Source: Chitinophagaceae bacterium
GTDB lineage: Bacteria > Bacteroidota > Bacteroidia > Chitinophagales > Chitinophagaceae
Length of the DNA: 64,000 nt
Assembly (NCBI GenBank): GCA_016787065.1
Contig: JAEUVD010000002.1
Location: 62,001-126,000 of the forward strand
Direction: 5' to 3'
A model generated the notes under the pieces. That model did no database searches, was not told the DNA's origin, and worked only from the letters and a program-made list of their open reading frames with translations. Of this stretch, positions 6,545-16,316 are shown piece by piece (position 1 is the stretch's first letter; each line of letters begins with the position of its first letter). Made by a program: the position numbers and the translations under genes.

Positions 6545-8956
6545 TTATTTTCCTTTGATTCGTCCGCTTTCTTTGCTTGCACCTGTTTCCCGATCGCGGG
6601 TTTTGGCAACCTGACTGTTTCCAAATCGATAGGATACATTAAATCGCAATTGCCGACTTTCGTAGTTTCCATTCGCCCGAACTTGCAGTCCTGCAAAATT
6701 GCTCGTTGCATACCAACGTTGTGTTTTAAATATATCAGAAAGTGCCACTTTAGCAGTCAGTTTGTTATTCAGAAATACTTTTTGGAGGCCTACATCCAAC
6801 GAACCCATTGGTTTTGTTTTAAACGTTCCACCCCAATAACTGGTAGAACTATACCAACCCGAAATATTTAAACTAACTTGTTTCGGAAGAGTAAATGTTT
6901 GATCGGCATAAACCGACCAATTTGGGTAATTATTTTTTAAAACCCTTCCTTCAAAATCCGCTTTCAACATGGTGTAGGTAGCCGAAACGTTGGCATACAC
7001 AAACCACCATTTTTTAATTGGCATCGGAATCGCCATGTTGAAACCATATACCTCCTGCGAAGCAAAGTTTTTTTGTGTAACATAGGTACGCGAAAACTCA
7101 GTGGTGTCGGTAGTTTGGGTAAACATATCGCGCGTATGCGCATAGCTAAGCGTAGTAACCATGAACTGTTTAAACGTATGGTTCAACTCTAACGAATTGG
7201 TGTACTGCGGACGAAGAAATGCATTTCCTTTTTCATACGTTAACTCATCCAGTTTATTCTCAAACGGATTGAGATCTTGGTAATTCGGACGATCAATTCG
7301 CTTGCTATAGGTAATGCCAACACTATGATTTTGATTTGCATTATACGTTATTCCTGCACTCGGAAAAAGGTTTGTATAATGCCTGATAACACTATTATCT
7401 TGTTGTGGTTTTGCACTAGACAAAGCCCCTTTACTATTCGTTTGTTCTAAACGCAATCCGGCTTGCGCACTCCATGTAGTTTTCCATTGTTTTGAATAAT
7501 TCAAGTAGGCTGCATTTACATTTTCATTATAGGTAAAACTGTTTGTTCTATCTAAATTCAAGGTGTCGGTATTATTCACCACATCATAAAACTCAAAGGT
7601 GTTCGTTGTTCGCACATAAGCTGCTTTAACACCAAGACCTAATTTTCCCTTCCATAAATTATGTTCATAATCTGATTTGAGTGAATAGATGTTAATTTCA
7701 GTGGGTGTATAATTTTTAAATATTGATTGACTAATCACATCGGTTTCATTCATTTGGTAATAGGTATTCGGCTGATAGCTTTTTCCGGTGCTAAAGAAAT
7801 TTCCATAATCCAAATCTATATTGAAGGTTGTTCCTTCAGGATTTTCAAATTTATAATTTCCGTTGTACGATGTATTCAATCGTTTCAAAGGAATGCTATT
7901 ACTTGCCTTTAAAATTTTATTGGCGGGTTGATCAGCCGGACCAATAAGGGTTTTGTTTTCACTGGTAAATTCTCCCTGAGCGTACATGGCATTCACCATA
8001 AACCCGAAAACACTTTTTTTATCCAAATAATAATCGGCACCGAGTTTTGCCGTATTCACTGTTGAATGATCTATATTTTCTGAACCAAATACGTACCGAT
8101 TGCTATTTTGAGTACGATCGAAGTTCTGAAAATTCATATTGTTTCCTTTAAAGAAACTGTAATTGCCAAATAGGTTCAACCTTTCTGTTCTATGATTCAA
8201 GGAAAGTCCGGCATTGTACTTCGAATATTTACCTAGGGCATATCCAGCATTGGCGGTACCATTTGTTCCGAAGCGTTTATTTTTCTTTAGCCTAATATTT
8301 ATAATACCGGCATTTCCGGAGGCATCATACTTTGCAGATGGGTTCGTAATCAGTTCAATACTTTCTATATCCGACGACTGCATGTTTTTTAACATATTCG
8401 CCAAATCCTTATTGTCCAGATAGGTTGGTTTGCCATCAATGTACAGCAACACATTATTTTTCCCTCGCATAGCAATTTGCTCATCTTTATCAACGCGCAC
8501 ACCCGGACTCTTTCGTAACAAATCGAGTGCATTGGTTCCGGTAGCATTAATACTCTGTTCTACATTAAAAACAGTTTTATCGGCCTTAACTTCTATCAAT
8601 GGTTTTCGCGCGTTAATTTTCACTTCTTTAAGGGCTTTATCGATTCTCTCCACGAGAATCTGAATAAGGCGTTCATCTTGATCCGATTCAATGGTAACTG
8701 TTTGGTATGTTTTTTTATACCCAACGCCTCCGGCAGTTATAAGATAAGCACCTGGTTTAATCCCTTCTATTATAAAATCACCGGTAGCATTAGTAACATC
8801 TCCCTTTACCAAGAGCGAGTCGCTTGCTTGTAGTAATAACACACTGGCATAATCAACCGGAGCATTCTTGGCGTCGATAATCTTTCCTTTAACGATAGCC
8901 GCCTTTGAAGAAAGAAAAGCAGTCATCAACAGCAGTAGGAGTAGATATTTTCTCAT
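6545..8956 (-). CDS. TonB-dependent-receptor-like outer-membrane barrel
   Basis: 803 residues with a signal peptide (1-19). A CarboxypepD_reg-like beta-sandwich follows (about 21-85, IVKGKIIDAKNAPVDYASV). A plug-type domain comes next at about 115-225, with LLRKSPGVRVDKD and SIELITNPSAKYDASGNAG. A large C-terminal barrel of the OMP_b-brl type fills the rest. These proteins span the outer membrane; plug-bearing members import large substrates using TonB/ExbBD. There is no SusD partner next door, so a glycan substrate is not indicated. The last about 20 residues are polar and basic, without the usual terminal aromatic. Divergently arranged with the M16 protease operon. Confidence 0.88.
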   Translation of the reverse strand: MRKYLLLLLLMTAFLSSKAAIVKGKIIDAKNAPVDYASVLLLQASDSLLVKGDVTNATGDFIIEGIKPGAYLITAGGVGYKKTYQTVTIESDQDERLIQILVERIDKALKEVKINARKPLIEVKADKTVFNVEQSINATGTNALDLLRKSPGVRVDKDEQIAMRGKNNVLLYIDGKPTYLDNKDLANMLKNMQSSDIESIELITNPSAKYDASGNAGIINIRLKKNKRFGTNGTANAGYALGKYSKYNAGLSLNHRTERLNLFGNYSFFKGNNMNFQNFDRTQNSNRYVFGSENIDHSTVNTAKLGADYYLDKKSVFGFMVNAMYAQGEFTSENKTLIGPADQPANKILKASNSIPLKRLNTSYNGNYKFENPEGTTFNIDLDYGNFFSTGKSYQPNTYYQMNETDVISQSIFKNYTPTEINIYSLKSDYEHNLWKGKLGLGVKAAYVRTTNTFEFYDVVNNTDTLNLDRTNSFTYNENVNAAYLNYSKQWKTTWSAQAGLRLEQTNSKGALSSAKPQQDNSVIRHYTNLFPSAGITYNANQNHSVGITYSKRIDRPNYQDLNPFENKLDELTYEKGNAFLRPQYTNSLELNHTFKQFMVTTLSYAHTRDMFTQTTDTTEFSRTYVTQKNFASQEVYGFNMAIPMPIKKWWFVYANVSATYTMLKADFEGRVLKNNYPNWSVYADQTFTLPKQVSLNISGWYSSTSYWGGTFKTKPMGSLDVGLQKVFLNNKLTAKVALSDIFKTQRWYATSNFAGLQVRANGNYESRQLRFNVSYRFGNSQVAKTRDRETGASKESGRIKGK

Positions 8957-8973
8957 GAAAAAAAAATTTCGTT

Positions 8974-8981
8974 CGAAATTA
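8974..8981 (-). promoter_or_regulatory. -7 element of the TonB-receptor-like gene (TAATTTCG)
   Basis: Five of the six fixed consensus positions, 17 bases before the ATG. Confidence 0.4.
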
Positions 8982-9146
8982 TATTACTGCGCACCATATT
9001 GTATTGGTAAAAGTATCAGAGGTTGAAATGCAAGGAGGAATGGTTGAATAAAAACGAAACAAAAGCGGAGTAGTTATGCCCAACGAATACCACATGAGCT
9101 TGCCGTTTCTTTCAGTAATCCGTTCTTTCAACCATTCATCCATAGT

Positions 9147-9180
9147 TTTGAACGAAGAGAACGCTATCCCCTTACATTTG
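9147..9180 (+). promoter_or_regulatory. Promoter of the M16 protease operon
   Basis: TACATTTG at 9173-9180 matches the -7 consensus fully. A TTTG at 9147-9150, 22 bases upstream, fits the -33 element. The -7 ends 18 bases before the ATG at 9199. This favours that start over an in-frame ATG at 9076, which lies upstream of the promoter. Confidence 0.65.
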
Positions 9181-9198
9181 CCCAAATTTTTATACGCC

Positions 9199-10521
9199 AT
9201 GCGAAAATTATTTTCCATTTCACTGGCACTGTTAGGCTTTACTTCTTTACATGCTCAACGTGTCAACATTAAGTTTACAGAATACGACCTTCCGAATGGG
9301 TTGCACGTTATTCTGCATGAAGATCATACGATTCCAACCGTTGCTATTTCGGTATTGTATCATGTAGGTTCTAAAAATGAAGATCCAACACGTACTGGGT
9401 TTGCGCACTTCTTTGAACATTTATTGTTTGAAGGCAGTGAAAATATCCAACGTGGCGAGTACATGAAATTAATTCAGAATAACGGTGGTGTAATCAATGC
9501 CAATACATCATTCGATCGTACCTTCTATTTTGAAACACTTCCATCGAACAAATTAGAACAAGGATTATGGATGGAAAGTGAGCGTATGTTACATGCTAAA
9601 ATTGATGAAATTGGTTTGGAAACACAACGTAAAGTGGTGAAGGAAGAAAAGAAGCAACGTTATGAAAATACACCTTACGGTCGTTTAATTGAGCAAGTGT
9701 TTAAAAATGCGTTCAGTGTTCATCCGTATCGATGGATGCCGATCGGAGAAGCACAGTATATCGATCAGGCTGCGTTATCCGAATTCATTGATTTTTACAA
9801 AACGTTTTACGTACCAAATAATGCCACCATTTCGGTTGGCGGCGATTTGAATATCGAACAAACCAAAGCTTGGATTGCTAAATACTTCGGAACCATACCA
9901 AGAGGTACGAAGCCTATTCCTCGTCCGACAGAAGTTGAACCACAACAAACCGAAGAGAAGCGCGTTACGTTCTACGATAAAGTGCAGTTACCTGCGGTTA
10001 TTTTTGCTTATCATACACCTAAGCAAGGTACACCTGATGCCTATGCGTTAGAAATTCTTTCGAACGTTTTATCACAAGGTAAAAGCTCACGCTTGCAAAA
10101 ACAAGTTGTAGATAAAGATGAGAAAGCAGTTGCTTCAGGCGCATTTTCTATTCCATCGGAAGACCCAGGGTTAGCTATGATGTACGGTATTAGTAATATG
10201 GGTGTTACGGCAGAGGAATTAGAAAAAAGTATGAATGCTGAAGTTGATAAAATTGTATCGGCAGGCATCACGGATGAAGAACTACAAAAATGTAAGAACC
10301 AAATTGAAAATGATTTTGTAAATCAGAATCAACGTGTTTTAGGTATTGTGGAGAACTTAGCTAATTACCATGTGTATTTAGGAAGTGCTAATTTAATTAA
10401 CACAGAACTTGATCGTTACATGAAGGTAACCAAAGCGGATGTGTTAGCTGTGGCGAAGAAATACCTCACAAAAAATAATCGGTTGGTATTGTATTATTTA
10501 CCGGATAGTTCGAAAAACTAA
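9199..10521 (+). CDS. M16 family zinc metallopeptidase (catalytic subunit)
   Basis: 440 residues from the ATG at 9199, which gives a proper signal peptide (MRKLFSISLALLGFTSLHAQ). The inverted zinc motif HxxEH is intact (His70, Glu73, His74 in AHFFEHLLFEG). The third ligand is expected at Glu150 in VVKEEKKQRYENTPYG. A Peptidase_M16_C half follows, with the YVPNNATISVGGDL strand. It degrades peptides or unfolded proteins outside the cytoplasm, pairing with a second non-catalytic M16 subunit, here the next gene 31 bases downstream. The in-frame extension to 9076 is not hydrophobic at its N-terminus and precedes the promoter, so I reject it. Confidence 0.93.
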   Translation: MRKLFSISLALLGFTSLHAQRVNIKFTEYDLPNGLHVILHEDHTIPTVAISVLYHVGSKNEDPTRTGFAHFFEHLLFEGSENIQRGEYMKLIQNNGGVINANTSFDRTFYFETLPSNKLEQGLWMESERMLHAKIDEIGLETQRKVVKEEKKQRYENTPYGRLIEQVFKNAFSVHPYRWMPIGEAQYIDQAALSEFIDFYKTFYVPNNATISVGGDLNIEQTKAWIAKYFGTIPRGTKPIPRPTEVEPQQTEEKRVTFYDKVQLPAVIFAYHTPKQGTPDAYALEILSNVLSQGKSSRLQKQVVDKDEKAVASGAFSIPSEDPGLAMMYGISNMGVTAEELEKSMNAEVDKIVSAGITDEELQKCKNQIENDFVNQNQRVLGIVENLANYHVYLGSANLINTELDRYMKVTKADVLAVAKKYLTKNNRLVLYYLPDSSKN

Positions 10522-10552
10522 TTGTTGAATTCATTTTAAAAATTTCAGAAAC

Positions 10553-12628
10553 ATGAAAAAATCATTTTTAAGTATAGCCCTCGTGGCATCTGTATTCTTT
10601 CACACACAAGCACAACAGCTCGACCGTAGTATTCGTCCGAAGGCGGGTCCTGCTCCGTTATTACAAATGGGTGAAGCTAAATCATTCGTTACCACCAATG
10701 GTATTAAAGTATATGTGGTAGAAAACCATAAACTACCTGTTGTTACTTACTCTATCAGTTTAGATATTCGTCCGGAATTACAAGGTAATATGGCCGGGTT
10801 TCAAGATATGATGGGCGAGTTACTCATGGCCGGAACGAAAGCAAAAACAAAAGATCAATTTAATGAAGCACTTGATCAGCTAGGCGCACGATTAGATTTT
10901 AACAGTCGCGGTATGTATGCTCAAAGTTTAAAACGCAATACCGATAAGTTATTGGCTTTAGCGTCGGAAGTAATTACCTCTCCTCGTTTTTCGGAAGAAG
11001 AATTAGAGAAATTAAAAAAGCAAAGCAAATCGAATTTACAAACACAAATGGATGATCCTGAAGCTATGAGCGCAAACATCACGAGTGTTTTAAATTATGG
11101 TACCAAACACCCTTATGGTGAAATAACTACAGAAACGTCGGTTGATAATATCACGCTAGATCGTTGTAAAAAATACTACGAAACGTACTTCCGTCCGAAT
11201 GTTGCTTATATGGCCGTTGTGGGTGATATTACTTTAGCCGAAGCAAAAATTCAAGTTGAAAAATACTTCGCTAAATGGCAGAAAAAAGAAGTGCCACGCG
11301 CTACCTATCCAACACCTAAATCGGGTAATGGTGCTGCCGTAGCCATCGTCAATAAATCCGGTGCCGTACAAAGTGTAATTGATGTTACCTATCCTATCGA
11401 TATGAAGCCCGGTCATCCCGATGAAATCAAATTGAAAGTTGCCAATGGTATTTTAGGCGGTGGAAGCACAGGACGTTTATTTCAAAACCTTCGTGAAACG
11501 CATGCCTGGACTTACGGCTCGTATTCAAACATCCGAACTGATGAATTACCTAATGCAGCTTCATTCTCCGCAACTTCAAATAGCACAACCAGCGCTAGCG
11601 ATAGTTCAGTAGGGGAGATGCTGAAAGAGATGAATAAATTACGTACGGTTCCCGTAACACAAGAAGAACTTGATGGATTTAAAAATTATATGGCCGGTAC
11701 GTTTGCCCTTGGATTAGAAGATCCTAAAACTTTAGCGCGTTATGCTGTGAACGAAAAGATGTATAACATGCCGAAAGATTACTATAAAAATTACTTAAAG
11801 AATCTGGAAGCTGTTACCGCGAAAGATGTGATGGAAGTAGCTAAAAAATACATTACCCCGGGTGTTGCGCACATCACGGTTGCCGGAGATAAAAAAATGG
11901 TTGCTGATAAATTAAAACAATTTGGTCCGGTTACTATTTATGATCGTTATGGCAATATTGAAAAAGATGAACCCGCGAAAGCACTTCCTGCTAATTTAAG
12001 TGCTTCTGAAGTGGTTATGAAATATGTTACTTTAACCGGTGGTGAAGCCAATTGGAGAAAAGTTCAAGATTTAGCGATGTTGATGACAACCGATATGCAA
12101 GGCATGACTATTAATATTAATTCGGTTCGAAAAGCACCGAATAAAGTAATGGTTGATGTAAATGCCGGAGGACAAACCTTTCAGAAAACAGTATTCGACG
12201 GAACGAAAGGATATAATGTTCAGATGGGACAGACCAAAGAAATGGAAGCGGATAAAATTGCCGAAATGAAAGCCGAAGATATTACAGGTGATTTGCAGTA
12301 TTTAAGCGCAGGTTATTCCATGAAGTTAATCGGTATTGAAAAAGTAGAAACCGAAGATGCTTATCAGATTGAAGTAACAACACCAACTGGCAAAAAAATG
12401 ATGGAGTATTATGGTGTAACTTCTGGCTTGAAAGTGAAATCAGAAGAAACCGAAACTACTCCGCGTGGCGATATGACCCAAACTACATATTATAAAGATT
12501 ATAAAGAAGCCGCTTTAGGATTGAAGTTTCCTTACAGCATTAAACGTATCGCAGGGCCACAAGCACTGGATATGAAGGTTCAAACTATTGAAATTAATGC
12601 CGGTATCAAAGACGAAATGTTTCAATAA
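10553..12628 (+). CDS. M16 family protein without zinc motif, with C-terminal LolA-like domain
   Basis: 691 residues with a signal peptide (1-20, ending TQAQ). Two M16 halves are visible: NGIKVYVVENHKLPVVTYS, and FRPNVAYMAVVGDI followed by the LGGGSTGRLFQNLRETHAWTYG region. The HxxEH site is replaced by GFQDMMGELLMAG, so it cannot bind zinc in the usual way. The glycine-rich partner motif and the R-x-x-x-x-x-Y pair (RETHAWTY) are kept, as in non-catalytic subunits of paired M16 enzymes. A further domain of about 215 residues (about 475-691) has the long beta-strand pattern of LolA/outer-membrane lipoprotein-sorting-like folds; this last call is inference. Second gene of the protease operon, with a terminator after it. 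Confidence 0.88.
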   Translation: MKKSFLSIALVASVFFHTQAQQLDRSIRPKAGPAPLLQMGEAKSFVTTNGIKVYVVENHKLPVVTYSISLDIRPELQGNMAGFQDMMGELLMAGTKAKTKDQFNEALDQLGARLDFNSRGMYAQSLKRNTDKLLALASEVITSPRFSEEELEKLKKQSKSNLQTQMDDPEAMSANITSVLNYGTKHPYGEITTETSVDNITLDRCKKYYETYFRPNVAYMAVVGDITLAEAKIQVEKYFAKWQKKEVPRATYPTPKSGNGAAVAIVNKSGAVQSVIDVTYPIDMKPGHPDEIKLKVANGILGGGSTGRLFQNLRETHAWTYGSYSNIRTDELPNAASFSATSNSTTSASDSSVGEMLKEMNKLRTVPVTQEELDGFKNYMAGTFALGLEDPKTLARYAVNEKMYNMPKDYYKNYLKNLEAVTAKDVMEVAKKYITPGVAHITVAGDKKMVADKLKQFGPVTIYDRYGNIEKDEPAKALPANLSASEVVMKYVTLTGGEANWRKVQDLAMLMTTDMQGMTININSVRKAPNKVMVDVNAGGQTFQKTVFDGTKGYNVQMGQTKEMEADKIAEMKAEDITGDLQYLSAGYSMKLIGIEKVETEDAYQIEVTTPTGKKMMEYYGVTSGLKVKSEETETTPRGDMTQTTYYKDYKEAALGLKFPYSIKRIAGPQALDMKVQTIEINAGIKDEMFQ

Positions 12629-12651
12629 AATAGAACGATTATACCGTTTTG

Positions 12652-12681
12652 AAAAGCAGGGCTTCGGCTCTGCTTTTTTTG
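12652..12681 (+). terminator. Terminator of the M16 operon
   Basis: Stem AAAAGCAGGGC / GCTCTGCTTTT with a TTCG tetraloop and one G-T pair, followed by a T run. It lies 23 bases after the stop. Confidence 0.88.
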
Positions 12682-12723
12682 TATCGAATGAATTTGTGAA
12701 AAAATAAGTTTACATTCACCTGT

Positions 12724-13491
12724 ATGAAAACAATTCTCCTTTCTCTCACACTTCTTTTAGTGTTCCAAACAATTCAAGCACAACAATTTTTACTTTCTGC
12801 CGGAATAGACGATGTTCAGTTTCAACATGGCAAGATAAGTACGCTTGAAGACGACTCATTATCGGGTAGCAATCAGTACAACCAACTGATCGTGCAACCC
12901 TGTTTAGGTTTTAAAGTGAACGTTTCCAAATCACCCCTTCGATACTTCGGAATTGATGTAGGGTATTATGCCACCAACGTGAAGCAACACCTTGAAACAC
13001 CTCTTGATGAAAATAATTATTACGAAACTTATTTTACAAATCCCTTTAAAGAAGCATTACTAGGCATTTCGTTTGTGAACTACATGGATGTAAAAAAATT
13101 CAGATTCGGATTTCATTCGGGTATTCGAATGCAGTATCGGTTTAAGTCGGAAGAAGAAACGCATAATTATAAAATTGACAGACCCAATTATGAGGTTATC
13201 TATTCATCATCGACCTATGTTCATTCTCCCTTGTCGCGTTTTTACATTGCACATTTAGGACAAAGTATCGCTCGAAAAATTATGGGTGAATTTTACGCTG
13301 AAGTTGGCATAACGGAAGCGTTAACTGCTTGGCATCGTAATGGTATATATACTTCGCAACAAATCATTAATGATGATGGCAAGGTTTCCAAACACACTTA
13401 TCAAGCCAATTACAATCACGTGCTAACGGCTTTCTTTTCTGTATCGCCGTTTATTCGCTTGAATTATTTTTTGAATAGATCAAAAAAATAA
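12724..13491 (+). CDS. Secreted or outer-membrane protein of unknown function
   Basis: 255 residues with a signal peptide (1-19, ending IQAQ). The rest alternates hydrophobic and polar residues with many Tyr and Phe, and has strand-like stretches (FRFGFHSGIRMQYRF, VLTAFFSVSPFIRLNYFL) typical of small outer-membrane beta-barrels of Bacteroidota. No family recognised. A TAAGTTTA element (12705-12712), 11 bases before the ATG, may be its -7 box, implying its own promoter after the M16 terminator. It converges on the nucleotide-sugar operon. Confidence 0.7.
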   Translation: MKTILLSLTLLLVFQTIQAQQFLLSAGIDDVQFQHGKISTLEDDSLSGSNQYNQLIVQPCLGFKVNVSKSPLRYFGIDVGYYATNVKQHLETPLDENNYYETYFTNPFKEALLGISFVNYMDVKKFRFGFHSGIRMQYRFKSEEETHNYKIDRPNYEVIYSSSTYVHSPLSRFYIAHLGQSIARKIMGEFYAEVGITEALTAWHRNGIYTSQQIINDDGKVSKHTYQANYNHVLTAFFSVSPFIRLNYFLNRSKK

Positions 13492-13521
13492 TTTGTGTTA
13501 GAAGTTGAAAGGCCTATTGAT

Positions 13522-14022
13522 TTAACTTTTTATAATTCGCTCCCATAACCAACTTTTATTGAGCGGTGTTAACCAGCCTTCTTCAAACTCGGCTTTGGTA
13601 GCCACGAGGTTATTAAACAAAGGAGTATCGGTTTCAATATAACCTTTCTCCAATGCATATTTTACCTGATTCATGGGCAACGGTTCTACGCGATCTTCGA
13701 GTAAGAAAGTTATCGTGAGTCGGTCGAATAAATCAACTTGATATTGTCGTTCAAAACTTTTTATTACGCGCATCATACTATCGGTACTGCACCCACTTAC
13801 ACCACTAAAAGTTTCATCGGCAACCACTACAACGAACTGATGATAGAATAATTTTGCCCAGCCCTTTATGTCTTTGCCATGCGTTTGCCATTGTACATAA
13901 AAGTTATACAACTGCTCATTGATTTCGAGTTCCTCTTGTTCACCAAACTTTCGATTGCTTTGAAAAATCCACACACGAGAATCGGAAGAAAAATCGGAAG
14001 GAATTTGTATACTCGTATTCAT
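13522..14022 (-). CDS. Conserved Bacteroidota protein of unknown function (often mislabelled ABC transporter ATPase)
   Basis: 166 residues, cytoplasmic, no signal peptide. Recognisable features are the N-terminal RVWIFQSNRKF, a W-x-x-H-G-x-x-[IL]-K-G segment (WQTHGKDIKGWAKLFYHQF), and VADETFSGVSGCSTDSMMRVI. The same pattern marks a small conserved Bacteroidota family that databases often name ABC transporter ATPase. No Walker A, Walker B or LSGGQ motif is present here, so that name is not supported. It is the last gene of the nucleotide-sugar operon, four bases after the UDP-xylose synthase, but the family also occurs elsewhere, so a link to sugar metabolism is not established. Confidence 0.7.
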   Translation of the reverse strand: MNTSIQIPSDFSSDSRVWIFQSNRKFGEQEELEINEQLYNFYVQWQTHGKDIKGWAKLFYHQFVVVVADETFSGVSGCSTDSMMRVIKSFERQYQVDLFDRLTITFLLEDRVEPLPMNQVKYALEKGYIETDTPLFNNLVATKAEFEEGWLTPLNKSWLWERIIKS

Positions 14023-14026
14023 ACTT

Positions 14027-14965
14027 CTACAAACCTAATTCCTTTTTAAAATAGTCGAGTGTTATTTTTAGTCCTTCACTACGACCAACCTTAGGTTCCC
14101 AACCTAAAATTTCCTTTGCCTTAGTAATATCCGGTTGGCGTTGTTTTGGATCATCGGTAGGTAAGGGTTCAAAAACCAATTTGGAAGTTCCTCCAATAAG
14201 CTTTTGAATTTCCTCTGCAAATGCTAACAAACTAATTTCATTGGGGTTACCAATATTCACTGGCAGATGATAATCGCTCAGTAATAACCGATAAATTCCT
14301 TCTACCAAATCGCTTACATAGCAGAACGATCGGGTTTGTGAGCCATCGCCGAATACCGTAATATTTTCTCCTTTCAAAGCCTGACTCATAAAAGCCGGCA
14401 AGGCGCGTCCATCATCGAGGCGCATACGCGGACCATACGTATTAAAAATGCGAACGATACGTGTTTCTAATCCATGGTAATTATGATAGGCCATGGTAAT
14501 GGCCTCTTGAAAACGTTTTGCTTCATCATAAACCCCACGTGGTCCGATAGGATTTACATTGCCCCAGTATTCCTCATTTTGAGGATGCACCAAAGGGTCG
14601 CCATAAACTTCTGAAGTAGAAGCTATGAGCATACGTGCATTTTTCTCTTTGGCTAATCCTAATAAATTATGAGTACCTAACGAACCTACTTTGAGTGTTT
14701 GAATAGGCATTTTCAAATAGTCGATCGGACTGGCCGGCGAAGCGAAATGTAAAATATAATCGAGTTGGCCGGGAACATGCACAAACCTACTTACATCGTG
14801 ATGGTAAAATTCGAAATTGGGCTGTTTGAAGAGATGTTCTATATTTCTTTTATTTCCGGTGATCAGATTATCCATGGCAATCACATAGCATCCTTCAGCA
14901 ATAAATTTATCACAGAGGTGAGAGCCAAGAAATCCGGCGCCACCGGTTACTAATACTCGTTTCAT
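14027..14965 (-). CDS. uxs: UDP-glucuronate decarboxylase (UDP-xylose synthase)
   Basis: 312 residues, the full family length. An extended short-chain dehydrogenase with the NAD-binding [10 protein letters not shown] (8-17), the family motif [14 protein letters not shown] (116-129) that holds catalytic Ser/Glu, and YDEAK (Tyr146, Lys150). It converts UDP-glucuronate to UDP-xylose through a 4-keto intermediate. Its ATG overlaps the stop of the UDP-glucose dehydrogenase by four bases (ATGA), so substrate producer and consumer are translated together. Product use (capsule, O-antigen or glycoprotein) is not shown, because no glycosyltransferase is nearby. Confidence 0.93.
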   Translation of the reverse strand: MKRVLVTGGAGFLGSHLCDKFIAEGCYVIAMDNLITGNKRNIEHLFKQPNFEFYHHDVSRFVHVPGQLDYILHFASPASPIDYLKMPIQTLKVGSLGTHNLLGLAKEKNARMLIASTSEVYGDPLVHPQNEEYWGNVNPIGPRGVYDEAKRFQEAITMAYHNYHGLETRIVRIFNTYGPRMRLDDGRALPAFMSQALKGENITVFGDGSQTRSFCYVSDLVEGIYRLLLSDYHLPVNIGNPNEISLLAFAEEIQKLIGGTSKLVFEPLPTDDPKQRQPDITKAKEILGWEPKVGRSEGLKITLDYFKKELGL

Positions 14966-16311
14966 GAGGGTTGAATTGTTTTTCTTCCGATAGATTCATA
15001 ATAAACACCTGTACTCTTAATTACATCCAGATCATACAAATTTCTTCCATCGAAAATGATAACTTGTTTCATTCGTTGTTTCATTGCATTAAAATCAGGG
15101 TTCCTAAAAATGGTCCATTCTGTACAAATAGCTAAGGCATCAGCCCTATCCAGAATGTCATAAACATCCGTACCAAAGCTTATAGATTTCATTAAATCCG
15201 GATGTTCTTGCTCAAAATAAGTTTGTGTATTTTTCATTCCTTCCGGATCAAAGCATACCACTTCTGCTCCTGCCTGAACTAATTTGGGAATAATGTATAA
15301 TGCCGGGGCTTCACGAATATCATCGGTATTTGGTTTGAACGACAAACCCCATACTGCAATTTTCCTTCCTTGTAAATCGCCGTTGAAATAGTGTATTATT
15401 TTATCAGCTAATACAAATTTTTGTTTATCATTCGTGCTGATAACCGCATTCAGAATATTGTAGTTGTAACCATGTTGACTCGACGTTTGTACCAAGGCTT
15501 GCACATCCTTCGGAAAGCAACTTCCACCATAGCCTATACCTGGAAATAAAAATCGTTTGCCAATACGGCTATCACTTCCCATACCTACGCGAACAGTTTC
15601 TACATCAGCACCTACCTTCTCACATAAATTGGCTAATTCATTCATAAAGGTAATTCGCATTGCGAGGTAAGAATTGGCGGCGTATTTGGTAATTTCGGCA
15701 CTGCGTTCATCCATAAAGTAAATCGGATTACCTTGTCGAACAAAGGGCGCATACAACTGTTGCATCATTTTACGAGCCCGTTCGCTGCTACAACCAATTA
15801 CCACACGATCCGGTTTCATGAAGTCTTCTACGGCAACGCCTTCACGAAGAAATTCCGGGTTACTCACGACGTCAAATTCACCGGCATAATTTTCTTTTAT
15901 TTTCGCTTGCACTTTTTCAGCAGTACCTACCGGAACGGTGCTTTTATTTATGATTACTTTATACTGCTTATGTTCCGAAAGAATTTTACCAATATCGGAT
16001 GCAACACCCAAAACATATTTCAAATCGGCGGAACCATCTTCACCCGGCGGGGTTGGTAATGCCAAAAAAATTAAATCAGAAGCTTCAACAGCTTCCTTTA
16101 AGTTCGTGGTAAAGGTGAGGCGTTGTTGTTTAAGGTTACGTTGAAATAAGACTTCCAAACCGGGTTCATAAATTACAATTTCACCTTCACTAAGACGCTT
16201 CACTTTAGACGTATCGATGTCAACACAAATAACTTGATTACCTGACTCGGCGAAACAAGTTCCGGAAACAAGACCAACATAGCCGGTTCCAACAACAGCA
16301 ATTTTCATCAT
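14962..16311 (-). CDS. ugd: UDP-glucose 6-dehydrogenase
   Basis: 449 residues. The Rossmann motif [10 protein letters not shown] (8-17) opens the protein. The catalytic cysteine is Cys265 in [11 protein letters not shown], and KSTVPVGT and NPEFLREG are family signatures. It oxidises UDP-glucose twice with NAD to UDP-glucuronate, which the next gene decarboxylates. A second ATG at 16308 gives MKIAVVG and is equally possible. It lies five bases after the DegT aminotransferase. Confidence 0.96.
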   Translation of the reverse strand: MMKIAVVGTGYVGLVSGTCFAESGNQVICVDIDTSKVKRLSEGEIVIYEPGLEVLFQRNLKQQRLTFTTNLKEAVEASDLIFLALPTPPGEDGSADLKYVLGVASDIGKILSEHKQYKVIINKSTVPVGTAEKVQAKIKENYAGEFDVVSNPEFLREGVAVEDFMKPDRVVIGCSSERARKMMQQLYAPFVRQGNPIYFMDERSAEITKYAANSYLAMRITFMNELANLCEKVGADVETVRVGMGSDSRIGKRFLFPGIGYGGSCFPKDVQALVQTSSQHGYNYNILNAVISTNDKQKFVLADKIIHYFNGDLQGRKIAVWGLSFKPNTDDIREAPALYIIPKLVQAGAEVVCFDPEGMKNTQTYFEQEHPDLMKSISFGTDVYDILDRADALAICTEWTIFRNPDFNAMKQRMKQVIIFDGRNLYDLDVIKSTGVYYESIGRKTIQPS

Positions 16312-16316
16312 AGAAA

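Noticed and set aside
9076..9198. N-terminal extension of the M16 protease to an ATG at 9076
   Set aside because: It lies upstream of a good promoter and gives no signal peptide; the ATG at 9199 gives one.
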